Assembly: GCA_964477115.1 (NCBI GenBank)
Contig: CAYZCY010000026.1
Span: forward strand, 1-23,504
Length of the DNA: 23,504 bases
DNA from: RGIG3135 sp964477115
GTDB lineage: Bacteria; Actinomycetota; Coriobacteriia; Coriobacteriales; Eggerthellaceae
Reading direction: 5' to 3'
Below the pieces are notes generated by a model, which saw only the letters and a program-made list of their open reading frames with translations, ran no database searches and was not told the DNA's origin. The stretch's first letter is position 1; every line of letters starts with the position of its first letter. The position numbers were made by a program, and so were the translations under genes. Positions 10,222 to 17,306 of the stretch are shown one piece after another.

Positions 10222-10255
10222 AACAAAAACGGGCCCGATCACTCGATCGGACCCG
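10222..10255 (-). terminator. Intrinsic terminator of efp
   Basis: On the minus strand an 11-bp stem, CGGGTCCGATC with GATCGGGCCCG (one G-U pair, loop GAGT), is followed at once by TTTTTGTT. It lies 36 bp after the efp stop, so efp is probably a single-gene transcript, separate from the carboxylase operon. Confidence 0.88.
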
Positions 10256-10291
10256 CCAAGCTGCAAGGCCTTGTATCTTGCGATCTACCTG

Positions 10292-10852
10292 CTAGACGCG
10301 CTTGATGAAGCGAGCGTCGCGGGTATCGATCTGAAGGATGTCGCCAATCTCGATGAACATCGGGACCTGGATGGTGACGCCGGTTTCCATGGTAGCCGGC
10401 TTGGTGGAACCCTGAACGGTGTCGCCCTTGAAGCCCGGCTCGGTCTCGGTTACCTCGAGCTCGACGAACATCTGCGGCTCAAGGCTGATGAGCTCGTCGC
10501 CAGCGTAGAGCAGGGATGCCTCGTCGTTTTCCTTCAGCCACTTAGCCGCGTCGCCCACGGTATCAGCACCGATGGCGAGCTGCTCGAAGGTGGTGTTGTC
10601 CATGAAGTTGTAGTCGACGCCGTCGTTGTAGAGGTACTGCATCTTCTTGGTCTCAAGACGAACCTGATCGAACTTGGTGCCAGAGTTGAAGGTGTAGTCA
10701 ACGACGCGACCGGTCTTGATGTCGCGAAGCTTGGTGCGCACGAATGCGCCGCCCTTGCCCGGCTTGACATGCTGGAACTCAACGATAACGCAAAGCTTAC
10801 CGTTGTAATCGATGCACATGCCGTTCTTGAAATCTGCGGTGGAGATAGCCAC
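10292..10852 (-). CDS. efp: Translation elongation factor P
   Basis: EF-P relieves ribosome stalling at polyproline stretches. I chose the GTG at 10852 (protein MAISTADFKNG) because AAAGGA sits 6 nt upstream and the resulting 186 residues match the family; the other in-frame GTG at 10873 would add seven residues and lacks a good site. The KOW-like N-domain carries VKPGKGGAFVRTKLRD with the loop-tip Lys (K33) that is modified in many bacteria. The C-terminal OB domain ends in GDILQIDTRDARFIKRV, close to the conserved G..I.vdTrtg.Y..R. The modification enzyme is not in the window. The gene has its own promoter and terminator and is divergent from rubrerythrin. Confidence 0.96.
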   Translation of the reverse strand: MAISTADFKNGMCIDYNGKLCVIVEFQHVKPGKGGAFVRTKLRDIKTGRVVDYTFNSGTKFDQVRLETKKMQYLYNDGVDYNFMDNTTFEQLAIGADTVGDAAKWLKENDEASLLYAGDELISLEPQMFVELEVTETEPGFKGDTVQGSTKPATMETGVTIQVPMFIEIGDILQIDTRDARFIKRV

Positions 10853-10910
10853 GGTGTATTCCTTTCGGTTCACGCGTGCCCTCTACACGCGTTGGGTTTC
10901 AAACCGTTAG

Positions 10911-10939
10911 ATTATATCGGCGGCAATTGACCCGCGCAA
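10911..10939 (-). promoter_or_regulatory. efp promoter
   Basis: On the minus strand TTGCGC (10934-10939) and a perfect TATAAT (10911-10916) are separated by 17 bp. Transcription would start about 50 nt before the efp GTG. It overlaps the region proposed to hold the divergent rubrerythrin promoter. Confidence 0.7.
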
Positions 10940-11019
10940 GTGAAACCGTTTCGATATTCCCAGGTTACTAGAAGCACAAGCCCGCAAATGGTACCATTTC
11001 GCCATGCGCAAGTTACTAG
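10927..11019 (+). promoter_or_regulatory. Rubrerythrin control region with repeated palindromic element
   Basis: Two related units precede rbr. Unit 1 has GAAAC-C-GTTTC (10942-10952) then GTTACTAG (10964-10971). Unit 2 has the 14-bp palindrome AAATGGTACCATTT (10986-10999) then GTTACTAG (11012-11019). The GTTACTAG copies are 48 bp apart, and the sequence between palindrome and octamer is also related (TTTCGATATTCCCAG against TTTCGCCATGCGCAA). TTGACC at 10927 with TCGATA 18 bp on is a weak promoter candidate. A peroxide- or oxygen-responsive repressor would fit rubrerythrin, but no regulator is visible here. Confidence 0.45.
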
Positions 11020-11062
11020 GCATGCGGCGATCACCCGATATGCCCGCATTGAAGGAGGATCC

Positions 11063-11611
11063 ATGGAGGCTTTCAATCTCAAGGGAACCCAGACCGAGAA
11101 AAACCTGTGGTATGCATTCGCTGGCGAGTCCCAGGCTCACACCAAGTACCAGTACTACGCCAGCCAGGCAAAGAAGGACGGCTACGTCCAGATCCAAAAC
11201 ATCTTCCTGGAGACCGCCAAGAACGAAAAGGAGCACGCAAAGCTCTGGTTCAAGGCCCTTCACGGCGGCTCCATCCCCACCACGCTCGACAACCTTGCCG
11301 ACGCAGCTGCTGGCGAAAACGAAGAGTGGACCGAAATGTACGCTGAGTTTGCCAAAACCGCTCGCGAAGAGGGCTTCGACACCCTGGCAGAGCTCTTCGA
11401 CGGAGTTGGCGCCGTTGAGAAGGAGCACGAAGCTCGCTATCGCAAGCTGATCGAGCGTATCAACGCCGGCGAGGTCTTCCGCCGCGGCGAGGTGTACGTG
11501 TGGAAGTGCAACAACTGCGGTCACATTCACATCGGCACCGAGGCCCCCGAGGTCTGCCCGGTTTGCGACCATGCTCGCGAGCACTTCGAGATCCGCTGCG
11601 AGAACTACTAA
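11063..11611 (+). CDS. rbr: Rubrerythrin
   Basis: Rubrerythrin reduces hydrogen peroxide to water in anaerobes. The 182-residue protein starts at ATG 11063 with a strong AAGGAGG 5 nt upstream; a longer in-frame reading from 10940 runs through the operator repeats and is rejected. The N-terminal four-helix diiron domain shows AGESQAHTKY (E22), NEKEH (E55 and H58), YAEFAKTAREEG and VEKEHEARY (E119, H122). The C-terminal rubredoxin domain has CNNCGHIHIG (C149, C152) and CPVC (C165, C168), which bind one iron. All key ligands are present. It is a single-gene plus-strand unit ending at the hairpin at 11704. It may protect oxygen-sensitive enzymes of an anaerobic or microaerophilic host. Confidence 0.96.
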   Translation: MEAFNLKGTQTEKNLWYAFAGESQAHTKYQYYASQAKKDGYVQIQNIFLETAKNEKEHAKLWFKALHGGSIPTTLDNLADAAAGENEEWTEMYAEFAKTAREEGFDTLAELFDGVGAVEKEHEARYRKLIERINAGEVFRRGEVYVWKCNNCGHIHIGTEAPEVCPVCDHAREHFEIRCENY

Positions 11612-11703
11612 GCGCTGATTCCGGATCAGGGTCAACCTCGAATAGGCGACAGCGCAAGACGCGCGCCGACCTCGAGCAGGCGTCGATCCCGAGTTTAATA
11701 CGC

Positions 11704-11756
11704 AACGAACGGCCCAGCTGCCCAGCCACCACGGCTGAGCGGCTGGGCCGTTCGTT
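11704..11756. terminator. Long hairpin between convergent rbr and PIN toxin genes
   Basis: AACGAACGGCCCAGC (11704-11718) pairs perfectly with GCTGGGCCGTTCGTT (11742-11756), and the stem continues inward with one mismatch through CAGCC/GGCTG around loop ACCAC, giving about 23 pairs. It lies 92 bp after the rbr stop and 16 bp after the toxin stop. T-tracts are weak on both sides (TTCGTTTACC on plus), so it may be a bidirectional terminator or a transcript-stabilising stem. Confidence 0.65.
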
Positions 11757-11772
11757 TACCGACGCCTTTTGG

Positions 11773-12240
11773 CTACAGCTTCACTTCGTCATACGAAAGA
11801 CGGAAGTCATCATTGAGCCAATCAAACAGCTCTTCGCAATCGAGCACCTTCACCAACTTCGATTCGAAATCGCTCTTGTTCCGCGAGACTATGGCATCAG
11901 CCCGCAAAGCCAAAGCAACCTCGAAAAGCAGTGCATCTTCCGGGTCCTTCCACGAAGACGCCAGCATTCCGTCGATTTCGCTAGCGCCGACCGCAAAGAC
12001 GTTGATGAAAGTTCTCACCCCGCGCAAGCGCTCAAGCGTGCTCTCCATAAGCGATCGCTTCCCGCCATCTGAAAGGATATAGACAAGATCCGTCACCTGG
12101 GAAGACGATATCCAAAGGTCGAACTCCCCCGCGCGACCGCACAGCATGAGCAAGCGCGCCTTCTCATAGAAAGGCTCGCGCACGTTCAAATAGTCAATAA
12201 TCACGTTGGTATCGACAAGCAAACAGGGGCGCGCCATCAC
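11773..12240 (-). CDS. PIN-domain toxin (VapC-like ribonuclease)
   Basis: This 155-residue protein is a PIN-domain nuclease. It has the first acidic strand LLVDTNVIIDYL (D10), a mid-protein SSQVTDLVYIL helix, the acidic helix start KDPEDALLFEVALALRAD (D99, D102), and the last acidic strand IVSRNKSDF (D124 region). PIN toxins cut RNA with a Mg-dependent acidic cluster; the target here is unknown. The start is GTG 12240 or ATG 12237; the former overlaps the antitoxin stop by 4 bp, the latter by one base. GGGGG lies just upstream of both. The overlap with the upstream antitoxin gene is the classical order of a type II toxin-antitoxin pair. Confidence 0.85.
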   Translation of the reverse strand: MMARPCLLVDTNVIIDYLNVREPFYEKARLLMLCGRAGEFDLWISSSQVTDLVYILSDGGKRSLMESTLERLRGVRTFINVFAVGASEIDGMLASSWKDPEDALLFEVALALRADAIVSRNKSDFESKLVKVLDCEELFDWLNDDFRLSYDEVKL

Positions 12241-12533
12241 ATCAACCCCCGGGACATCAAGCGATCACGCCTAATCTCGGCATCGGTCATGTCGTCAAAA
12301 CGCGATGCGCGTTTCACGGAAAGGCTGTCCACAAAAGCAGCCGCTGCGGCAAGCTTGGACTCCCTGCTTTCTGCGGGTCCTTCGAGCAGAAAGTCAACGC
12401 TTTTGCTCTCGATCAGCTTGTCATACATCATGCCGATAGCTTGCGAGGCATTGAGACCCGCGTGCGCCAAAATAGCGTTGCCCGCCTCTTTCTTCCTAGA
12501 AGGCATGCGGCCGGTAACCATAGCATCAGCCAT
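12237..12533 (-). CDS. RelB/DinJ-like antitoxin
   Basis: This 98-residue protein has a ribbon-helix-helix-type N-terminus resembling RelB/DinJ: MVTGRMPSRKKEAGNAILAH followed by AGLNASQAIGMMYDKLIES and VDFL. That is the DinJ pattern of a short strand, a helix ending in a GL turn, a second helix, and a ..PF/FL end. The C-terminal half is charged and probably wraps the toxin. The start ATG has AGGGAG about 8 nt upstream. Such proteins neutralise the partner toxin and repress their own promoter; the paired TGTACA repeats upstream are the likely operator. Family recognition is moderate because the match is short. Confidence 0.72.
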   Translation of the reverse strand: MADAMVTGRMPSRKKEAGNAILAHAGLNASQAIGMMYDKLIESKSVDFLLEGPAESRESKLAAAAAFVDSLSVKRASRFDDMTDAEIRRDRLMSRGLM

Positions 12534-12551
12534 TCCAAGCTCCCTTCACCT

Positions 12552-12576
12552 GTGTACAACAACAAGTGTACAACAA
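12552..12576 (-). promoter_or_regulatory. Direct-repeat operator upstream of the toxin-antitoxin pair
   Basis: The 11-mer GTGTACAACAA (plus-strand reading) occurs at 12552-12562 and 12566-12576, a 14-bp period. Each copy is centred on the palindrome TGTACA. They lie 19 bp before the antitoxin ATG, where an autorepressor would bind. No clear -35/-10 pair is seen, and no terminator lies between pepQ and this site, so the pair may also be read through from pepQ. Confidence 0.55.
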
Positions 12577-12598
12577 GCAATGAAGGCTATGCAACCAG

Positions 12599-13693
12599 CT
12601 AGACAATCACCAGATCATGCGTTGACTGGGTGAATACCTCAAAGCCGCTGTCCGTCACCACGCCGAAGTCCTCCAGGCGCATACCGAACTCGCCCGGCAG
12701 GTAAATGCCCGGCTCAACGGTGACCACGTTTCCCTCCTGAAGCGGCTGCGTATTGCGCGGCGCCAGCACCGGCTCCTCGTGAATGTCAACACCCACGCCG
12801 TGCCCGAGCCCATGACCCATCTTGCCCTTAAAGCCGCCTTCGGCAAGCACGCGCTCGGCCAGCTCATGAGCCTCAGCGCCCGTAACACCGGGCTTCAGCA
12901 TAGCCTCCACCTGCTCATTTGCCTCACGCAGAACAGCATAAGCATTGCGAAGGTAAGCGCTCGGCTCTCCGACAAACACCACGCGCGTCATGTCCGAGCA
13001 GTAACCGCGGGCCTTCGCGCCAAAGTCGAGCACCACGCACTGCCCTGCTTCAAGGCGGGTGTTGCCAGGAATAGCGTGCGGGTTCGCGCCGTTAGCCCCC
13101 GTAGCAACGATGGACGAAAACGCCAAGGCGGATGCGCCGGCTCGCAGCATGAAGCCCTCGAGCTCAAGCTGCACCTCGCGCTCGGTCACACCCGGGCGCA
13201 TGAACTTCACAATGTGAGCGAAGGCGGCATCGGTGATAGCCTGAGCCGCCCGCAGGCGGGAAATCTCCTCGGCATCTTTTACGGAACGAAGGCCCACGAT
13301 AAGGCCGCTCGTCTCGCGCATGGACGATGCCGACAAGGCCGCCTCCAGCTTGCGGTACTCCCCCAGCGTGATGCTGTCCTCAATGCCAACAGGGGCCGCG
13401 CCGTCCAAACCAACGCATCGAGCAGCAAAAGCCGCATGAGTCTCGCGCGCGGAATCAACCACGATGGGACCTCCTGCGGCAGCAATCTCGCAGGCGTTCG
13501 AGTAGCGCGAGTCGGTGTGCAGCACAGATTGGCGCGCATCGACAAACAGCGCATGCGCGGGATCGGAGTCGAATACATCGTCAAAGGCCGTAAGCCACTG
13601 AATATTGGAAACATCGCGCACCAAGAAAGCGCCCAGCTCCTGGGCGCCCATAACCTCGCGCAAACGCGCAATGCGGGTTTCACTCAAGTTCAC
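12599..13693 (-). CDS. pepQ: M24-family Xaa-Pro dipeptidase/aminopeptidase
   Basis: This 364-residue metallopeptidase cleaves peptides next to proline. The creatinase-like N-domain (1 to about 130) precedes the pita-bread catalytic domain. All five metal ligands are visible: D223 in VLDFGAKARGYCSDMTR, D234 in the same segment, H298 in GHGLGHGVGVDIHEEP, E327 in VTVEPGIY and E341 in RLEDFG. The GTG start at 13693 has AGGAGG 5 nt upstream. It follows aroQ on the same strand after 88 bp in which I see nothing. In many Gram-positives pepQ sits directly before efp; here the toxin-antitoxin pair and rbr lie between them. Exact substrate preference (dipeptidase or aminopeptidase) cannot be told. Confidence 0.93.
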   Translation of the reverse strand: MNLSETRIARLREVMGAQELGAFLVRDVSNIQWLTAFDDVFDSDPAHALFVDARQSVLHTDSRYSNACEIAAAGGPIVVDSARETHAAFAARCVGLDGAAPVGIEDSITLGEYRKLEAALSASSMRETSGLIVGLRSVKDAEEISRLRAAQAITDAAFAHIVKFMRPGVTEREVQLELEGFMLRAGASALAFSSIVATGANGANPHAIPGNTRLEAGQCVVLDFGAKARGYCSDMTRVVFVGEPSAYLRNAYAVLREANEQVEAMLKPGVTGAEAHELAERVLAEGGFKGKMGHGLGHGVGVDIHEEPVLAPRNTQPLQEGNVVTVEPGIYLPGEFGMRLEDFGVVTDSGFEVFTQSTHDLVIV

Positions 13694-13781
13694 TTCAGCC
13701 TCCTAACAACCGGCGGGAGCACGACAATCTCCTTGCGCCAACGGGGACGCGTCAACAAAAGCACGCCGATAGCAGTCCGCC

Positions 13782-14294
13782 CTACCTGGCAACCGGCCCC
13801 TCGGGCGTGCCCACGATAATCTTGCCCTTGGCGCGCTCTTCGAAGCCCTCGCCCAACCGCGTCGACCAGCCTTCCAGCAAGCCGTCAAGCGCCATCTTAT
13901 AGCCCTCGACGCCAAAGCCCTTCACCTGGGCAACGCAAGCGGGAGCCACAACGGAGATAGCACGGAAGGATTCGCGCGCATCAACATCGGAAATGTGAAT
14001 CTCGACCACCGGCACGTCAATGGAGCCGATGGCGTCGCGAATCGCGTAAGAGTAATGAGTATGCGCACCGGGGTTGTACACAATGCCGTCAACGCTCCCG
14101 TGGGCTTCGTGCAAACGATCGATCAAGGCGCCTTCGTGATTGCTCTGAAAGCACTCGACCTCACAGCCATGTTCGCGCGCATAAACCTCGAACATCTCCT
14201 CGATGGAGGCAAGCGTCATGGTGCCGTACACACCCGGCTCGCGAATGCCCAGCATATTGAGGTTAGGGCCGTTCATCAGCAGAATCTTCTTCAC
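13782..14294 (-). CDS. aroQ: Type II 3-dehydroquinate dehydratase
   Basis: The enzyme dehydrates 3-dehydroquinate to 3-dehydroshikimate, the third shikimate-pathway step. The start is GTG 14294, giving MKKILLMNGPNLNMLG with GAAGGAG 5 nt upstream; longer reading into aroB is rejected. Motifs are the catalytic Tyr in REPGVYG (Y23), QSNHEGALIDRLHEA, NPGAHTHYSYAIRDAI, and the catalytic His in VEIHISD (H100), followed by ARESFR. At 170 residues it is about 20-25 longer than usual, with an extra C-terminal segment (ERAKGKIIVGTPEGPVAR). It follows aroB by 41 bp in a run of five shikimate genes. Confidence 0.95.
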   Translation of the reverse strand: MKKILLMNGPNLNMLGIREPGVYGTMTLASIEEMFEVYAREHGCEVECFQSNHEGALIDRLHEAHGSVDGIVYNPGAHTHYSYAIRDAIGSIDVPVVEIHISDVDARESFRAISVVAPACVAQVKGFGVEGYKMALDGLLEGWSTRLGEGFEERAKGKIIVGTPEGPVAR

Positions 14295-14335
14295 GCGTAC
14301 TCCTTCGAAAACATGTTCCGCCAATCGGGACTTCC

Positions 14336-15448
14336 CTACGAGCGAGCCTGCGCCCAGGCGCTCAGGTGCTCCAGCAAGACCTCGTCCTCTACGTCGACCA
14401 AGGTCCAATCGCCCACGTCGCGCAAAAGGGCAAAACGCACCACGCCGGCGCGCGCCTTCTTGTCGCCCTTCATGGCAGCCAGCATCTCAGCCGGATCAGC
14501 CGACCACTCAAGCGCCGGCAGCCCGAGCGCATCGAGCAGATCGTCCTGCGCGCGCACGAAGTCCATGGGCGTGCCAACCAAAGCAGCGCCCAAACGAGCC
14601 GCAAAGCGCATGCCTTCGGCAACGGCAGCTCCATGAGAAAACACACCGTAGCCGGAAAGCTTCTCAACGGCATGGCCCAGCGTGTGCCCGTAGTTCAGGC
14701 ACTCTCGCACGCCGCGACTCTCGGTCTTGTCCTCGGCGACCACGTTGGCCTTGAACACCACGGATCGAGCGATGGCCTCGGCCACAAGCTCCTCGTCGCG
14801 CGCTGCCAGAGCGCTCGCATTCTCCACCATCCAGAAGAAGAAATCGTCGGATTCGATGGCCGCTGACTTGGCAATTTCCGCGCAACCGCAGCGCCACTCA
14901 CGATCGGGCAGGGTTGCGAGCGCAGCCGTCGACGCGCACACGTAAGAGGGCTGCTTGAAGGTGCCGACCAGGTTCTTGCCCGCGCTCAGGTTGACGCCGG
15001 TCTTGCCGCCAACCGAAGAGTCGACCATGGACAGCAAGGTGGTGGGAACCTGCACCACGGGCACGCCGCGCATGTAGGTCGAGGCCACAAAGCCCGCCAA
15101 ATCACCCACGACGCCGCCGCCAAGCGCCACCACAGCGCAGTCACGGCCCAGCTTGAGCTCGGCCATGGCCTCCCAGATCTCGCCGGCCACCTCAAGCGAC
15201 TTGGACTCCTCGCCCGCGGGCACCACGATGTCACTCACACGATAACCCGCCGCCTTAAGCGAAGCCTTGACCTCGGCCAAATACAGCGGAGCCACGTTCG
15301 AATCGGTGATCACGAGCAAGCGCGCAGCTGCCGCCACGGCGTCGATGCGCTTCATATACGAACCCAGGCCGGCAAGCACGTCCGCACCGATGCGCACGCT
15401 GTAGGCCTCCTCGCCCGGGATGTTGACCACTACCTTGGTTGCCGGCAC
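14336..15448 (-). CDS. aroB: 3-dehydroquinate synthase
   Basis: This NAD- and metal-dependent enzyme cyclises DAHP to 3-dehydroquinate, the second shikimate step. The 370-residue length fits. The NAD-binding GGGVVGDLAGFVASTYMRG and VPTTLLSMVDSSVGGKTGVN are intact, as are the metal ligands in CGCAEIAKSA (Glu), LNYGHTLGHAVE (His) and FSHGAAVAEGM (His). The start is GTG 15448, 19 bp inside the end of aroK, with AAGG upstream, so the two are coupled. Confidence 0.96.
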   Translation of the reverse strand: MPATKVVVNIPGEEAYSVRIGADVLAGLGSYMKRIDAVAAAARLLVITDSNVAPLYLAEVKASLKAAGYRVSDIVVPAGEESKSLEVAGEIWEAMAELKLGRDCAVVALGGGVVGDLAGFVASTYMRGVPVVQVPTTLLSMVDSSVGGKTGVNLSAGKNLVGTFKQPSYVCASTAALATLPDREWRCGCAEIAKSAAIESDDFFFWMVENASALAARDEELVAEAIARSVVFKANVVAEDKTESRGVRECLNYGHTLGHAVEKLSGYGVFSHGAAVAEGMRFAARLGAALVGTPMDFVRAQDDLLDALGLPALEWSADPAEMLAAMKGDKKARAGVVRFALLRDVGDWTLVDVEDEVLLEHLSAWAQARS

Positions 15449-15981
15449 AGCACACCTTCTCTCTCAAGCGCACGCTGAATCTCGCGCGCGATTGCATACA
15501 CACTCTTGCCCGACGTATCCACGCTCGTGTTCGCCACGCTCTCGTACAGCGGGAGGCGCTGCGCACAGCGCTCGCGGGCAGCTTCAAGATCTTGGAACAG
15601 CGGGCGCGTCGACGTATCGCTGATGCGCGCGGCCGCTTCGTCAACCGACACCTTCATGTGCACCACGTATCCGCTTTCGCGTAGGATGGCGCGGTTCTCC
15701 TCACGCGTGATAACGCCGCCGCCGCAGGACACGAGCAGGGGATCCTTGCCCACCAGCTCTTCGAGCACCTCGGTTTCAATGGCGCGGAAGCCGTCTTCGC
15801 CATCGCTTGCGAAAATGTCTTTGATCTTGCGGCCCTCGCGACGTTCGAGGTAGGTGTCCATATCGACCGAGGACAGAGCGCATATGCGTGCCAGCTTGCG
15901 TGCGACGCTGGTTTTGCCCGCCCCCATGAAGCCGATGAGAAACACCGGCCGCGTCAGAACAAAGCGCTCTTCGCCGCTCAT
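15430..15981 (-). CDS. aroK: Shikimate kinase
   Basis: This enzyme phosphorylates shikimate with ATP. It has 183 residues. The P-loop is GFMGAGKT (17-24), the shikimate/Mg site is SSVDMDTYLE (D40, D42), the GFRAIE segment supplies the substrate Arg, SCGGGVI (about 85-91) is the Walker B-like glycine motif, and the lid holds STRPLF. The start overlaps the aroC stop by 4 bp (ATGA), and the end overlaps aroB by 19 bp. Confidence 0.95.
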   Translation of the reverse strand: MSGEERFVLTRPVFLIGFMGAGKTSVARKLARICALSSVDMDTYLERREGRKIKDIFASDGEDGFRAIETEVLEELVGKDPLLVSCGGGVITREENRAILRESGYVVHMKVSVDEAAARISDTSTRPLFQDLEAARERCAQRLPLYESVANTSVDTSGKSVYAIAREIQRALEREGVLCRQPR

Positions 15982-17159
15982 CGGGACATCGTCCTCAGAC
16001 GTTGCTTGTAAGCCCTGATGGCAGCCTTGATGTCGGCCATGTTGTTGCCGCCAAAGGCCTCGAGGTAGGCGTTTGCCAAGGCGAAGGCCACCTCACCTTC
16101 CGCAACAACCGCAGCTGCGGGCACGGCGCACACATCGCTGCGCTCCTTAGACGCCAGCTCCACCTCGAGCGTGTCCATGTTCACGGTCTCGAGCGGCTGC
16201 ATGAGCGTGGGAATGGGTTTCATGGCAACCGTGGCAATGAGGGGCATGCCGTTGGTCATACCGCCCTCCAAGCCGCCGGCGTTATTGCTCGTGCGCGTGA
16301 AGCCGGTCTTGGAATCAAGCTTGATGGGATCGTGCACTTGGGAACCCGGGCGACGCGCGGCCTCAAACCCAAGGCCGAACTCAACGCCCTTGATGGCGGG
16401 GATGGAGAAAAGGGCCGCACCAACGCGCGAGGTCAAACGATCACCCGCCGTGGCGTAGCCACCAAGGCCCGGCAGCAGGCCGCGAGCGACCACGCGGAAG
16501 GTACCGCCCAGACTTTCGCCGTCAATCTTTGCCTGGTCGATAGCCGCCTTCATGGCTTCAGTTGCAGCTTCATCGGGGCAGCGCATCTCGGAAAGCTCGA
16601 TGTCAAGCGGCGAATACGTGGTGGCCGCAAGCATGGGGTCTTCCTCCTCCATGGACGCGTCCCCCACTGACACCACATAGGAATACACCTCAACGCCAAG
16701 CTCTGCTAAAAACTCGCGCGCAATGCCCGATGCTGCCACGCGCGCCGCCGTTTCGCGTGCGCTCGCGCGCTCAAGGATGTTGCGGCAGTCGTCGGTGTTG
16801 GTCTTCATGGCGCCCACCAGATCCGCGTGGCCCGGACGCGGGGTCACCTCGCGCACCAAGTCCTGAGGAGCGGCGTCAAAGGCGGACATACGCGCGGTCC
16901 AGTTTTCCCAATCACGATTCTTAACCACCAGCGTGATGGGGCTGCCCATGGTTTTGCCGAAGCGAATGCCGCTTACAACATTCACCTTGTCCTTCTCGAT
17001 AAGCATGCGCCCACCGCGCCCATAGCCCGCCTGCCTGCGGGAAAGATCGCTGTTGATCTGGTCCTCGGAGATCTTAAGACCCGCCGGGACGCCCGTGACA
17101 ATAGCCGTGAGCTGAGGGCCATGGCTTTCGCCCGCCGTTACGTATTCCATGTTGGCCAT
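15978..17159 (-). CDS. aroC: Chorismate synthase
   Basis: The enzyme removes phosphate from EPSP to form chorismate, using reduced FMN. The 393-residue protein starts at ATG 17159 (MANMEYVTAGESHG) with AAGGCGG upstream; an extra 43 residues from 17288 show no homology and are rejected. Signatures seen are GESHGPQL with a catalytic His (H14 region), RRQAGYGRGGRM, TPRPGHADLVGAMK, ERASARETAARVA, and the NNAGGLEGGMTNGMP segment with SxxAxGIxxG character. A 147-bp gap separates it from aroE; a TACAAT at 17296-17301 without a good -35 is the only promoter-like feature seen there. Confidence 0.96.
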   Translation of the reverse strand: MANMEYVTAGESHGPQLTAIVTGVPAGLKISEDQINSDLSRRQAGYGRGGRMLIEKDKVNVVSGIRFGKTMGSPITLVVKNRDWENWTARMSAFDAAPQDLVREVTPRPGHADLVGAMKTNTDDCRNILERASARETAARVAASGIAREFLAELGVEVYSYVVSVGDASMEEEDPMLAATTYSPLDIELSEMRCPDEAATEAMKAAIDQAKIDGESLGGTFRVVARGLLPGLGGYATAGDRLTSRVGAALFSIPAIKGVEFGLGFEAARRPGSQVHDPIKLDSKTGFTRTSNNAGGLEGGMTNGMPLIATVAMKPIPTLMQPLETVNMDTLEVELASKERSDVCAVPAAAVVAEGEVAFALANAYLEAFGGNNMADIKAAIRAYKQRLRTMSR

Positions 17160-17306
17160 GTGTTCGCCGCCTTCGCGCGTGTGATTGCATACCTGATAAG
17201 CCTCGGCGCTGCGTCCTAGCATCCTCGGCAGCTCGCAGGAAACCCGCCAGCCAACCGAGACGCCCGATCGAGCGCCGCAATTATGCACGAAAGGAATTGT
17301 AGCGCA

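Noticed and set aside
10940..11062. N-terminal extension of rubrerythrin by 41 residues
   Set aside because: It translates the operator-like repeats, has no family match, and a strong AAGGAGG precedes ATG 11063.
12779..13819. Plus-strand open frame of 346 codons
   Set aside because: Antisense to pepQ, which carries all metal ligands.
14295..14408. N-terminal extension of AroQ overlapping the end of aroB
   Set aside because: GTG 14294 has a good GAAGGAG site and gives the standard MKKILLMNGPNLN start.
17160..17288. N-terminal extension of chorismate synthase by 43 residues
   Set aside because: No homology; the family start MEYVTAGESHG lies just after ATG 17159.
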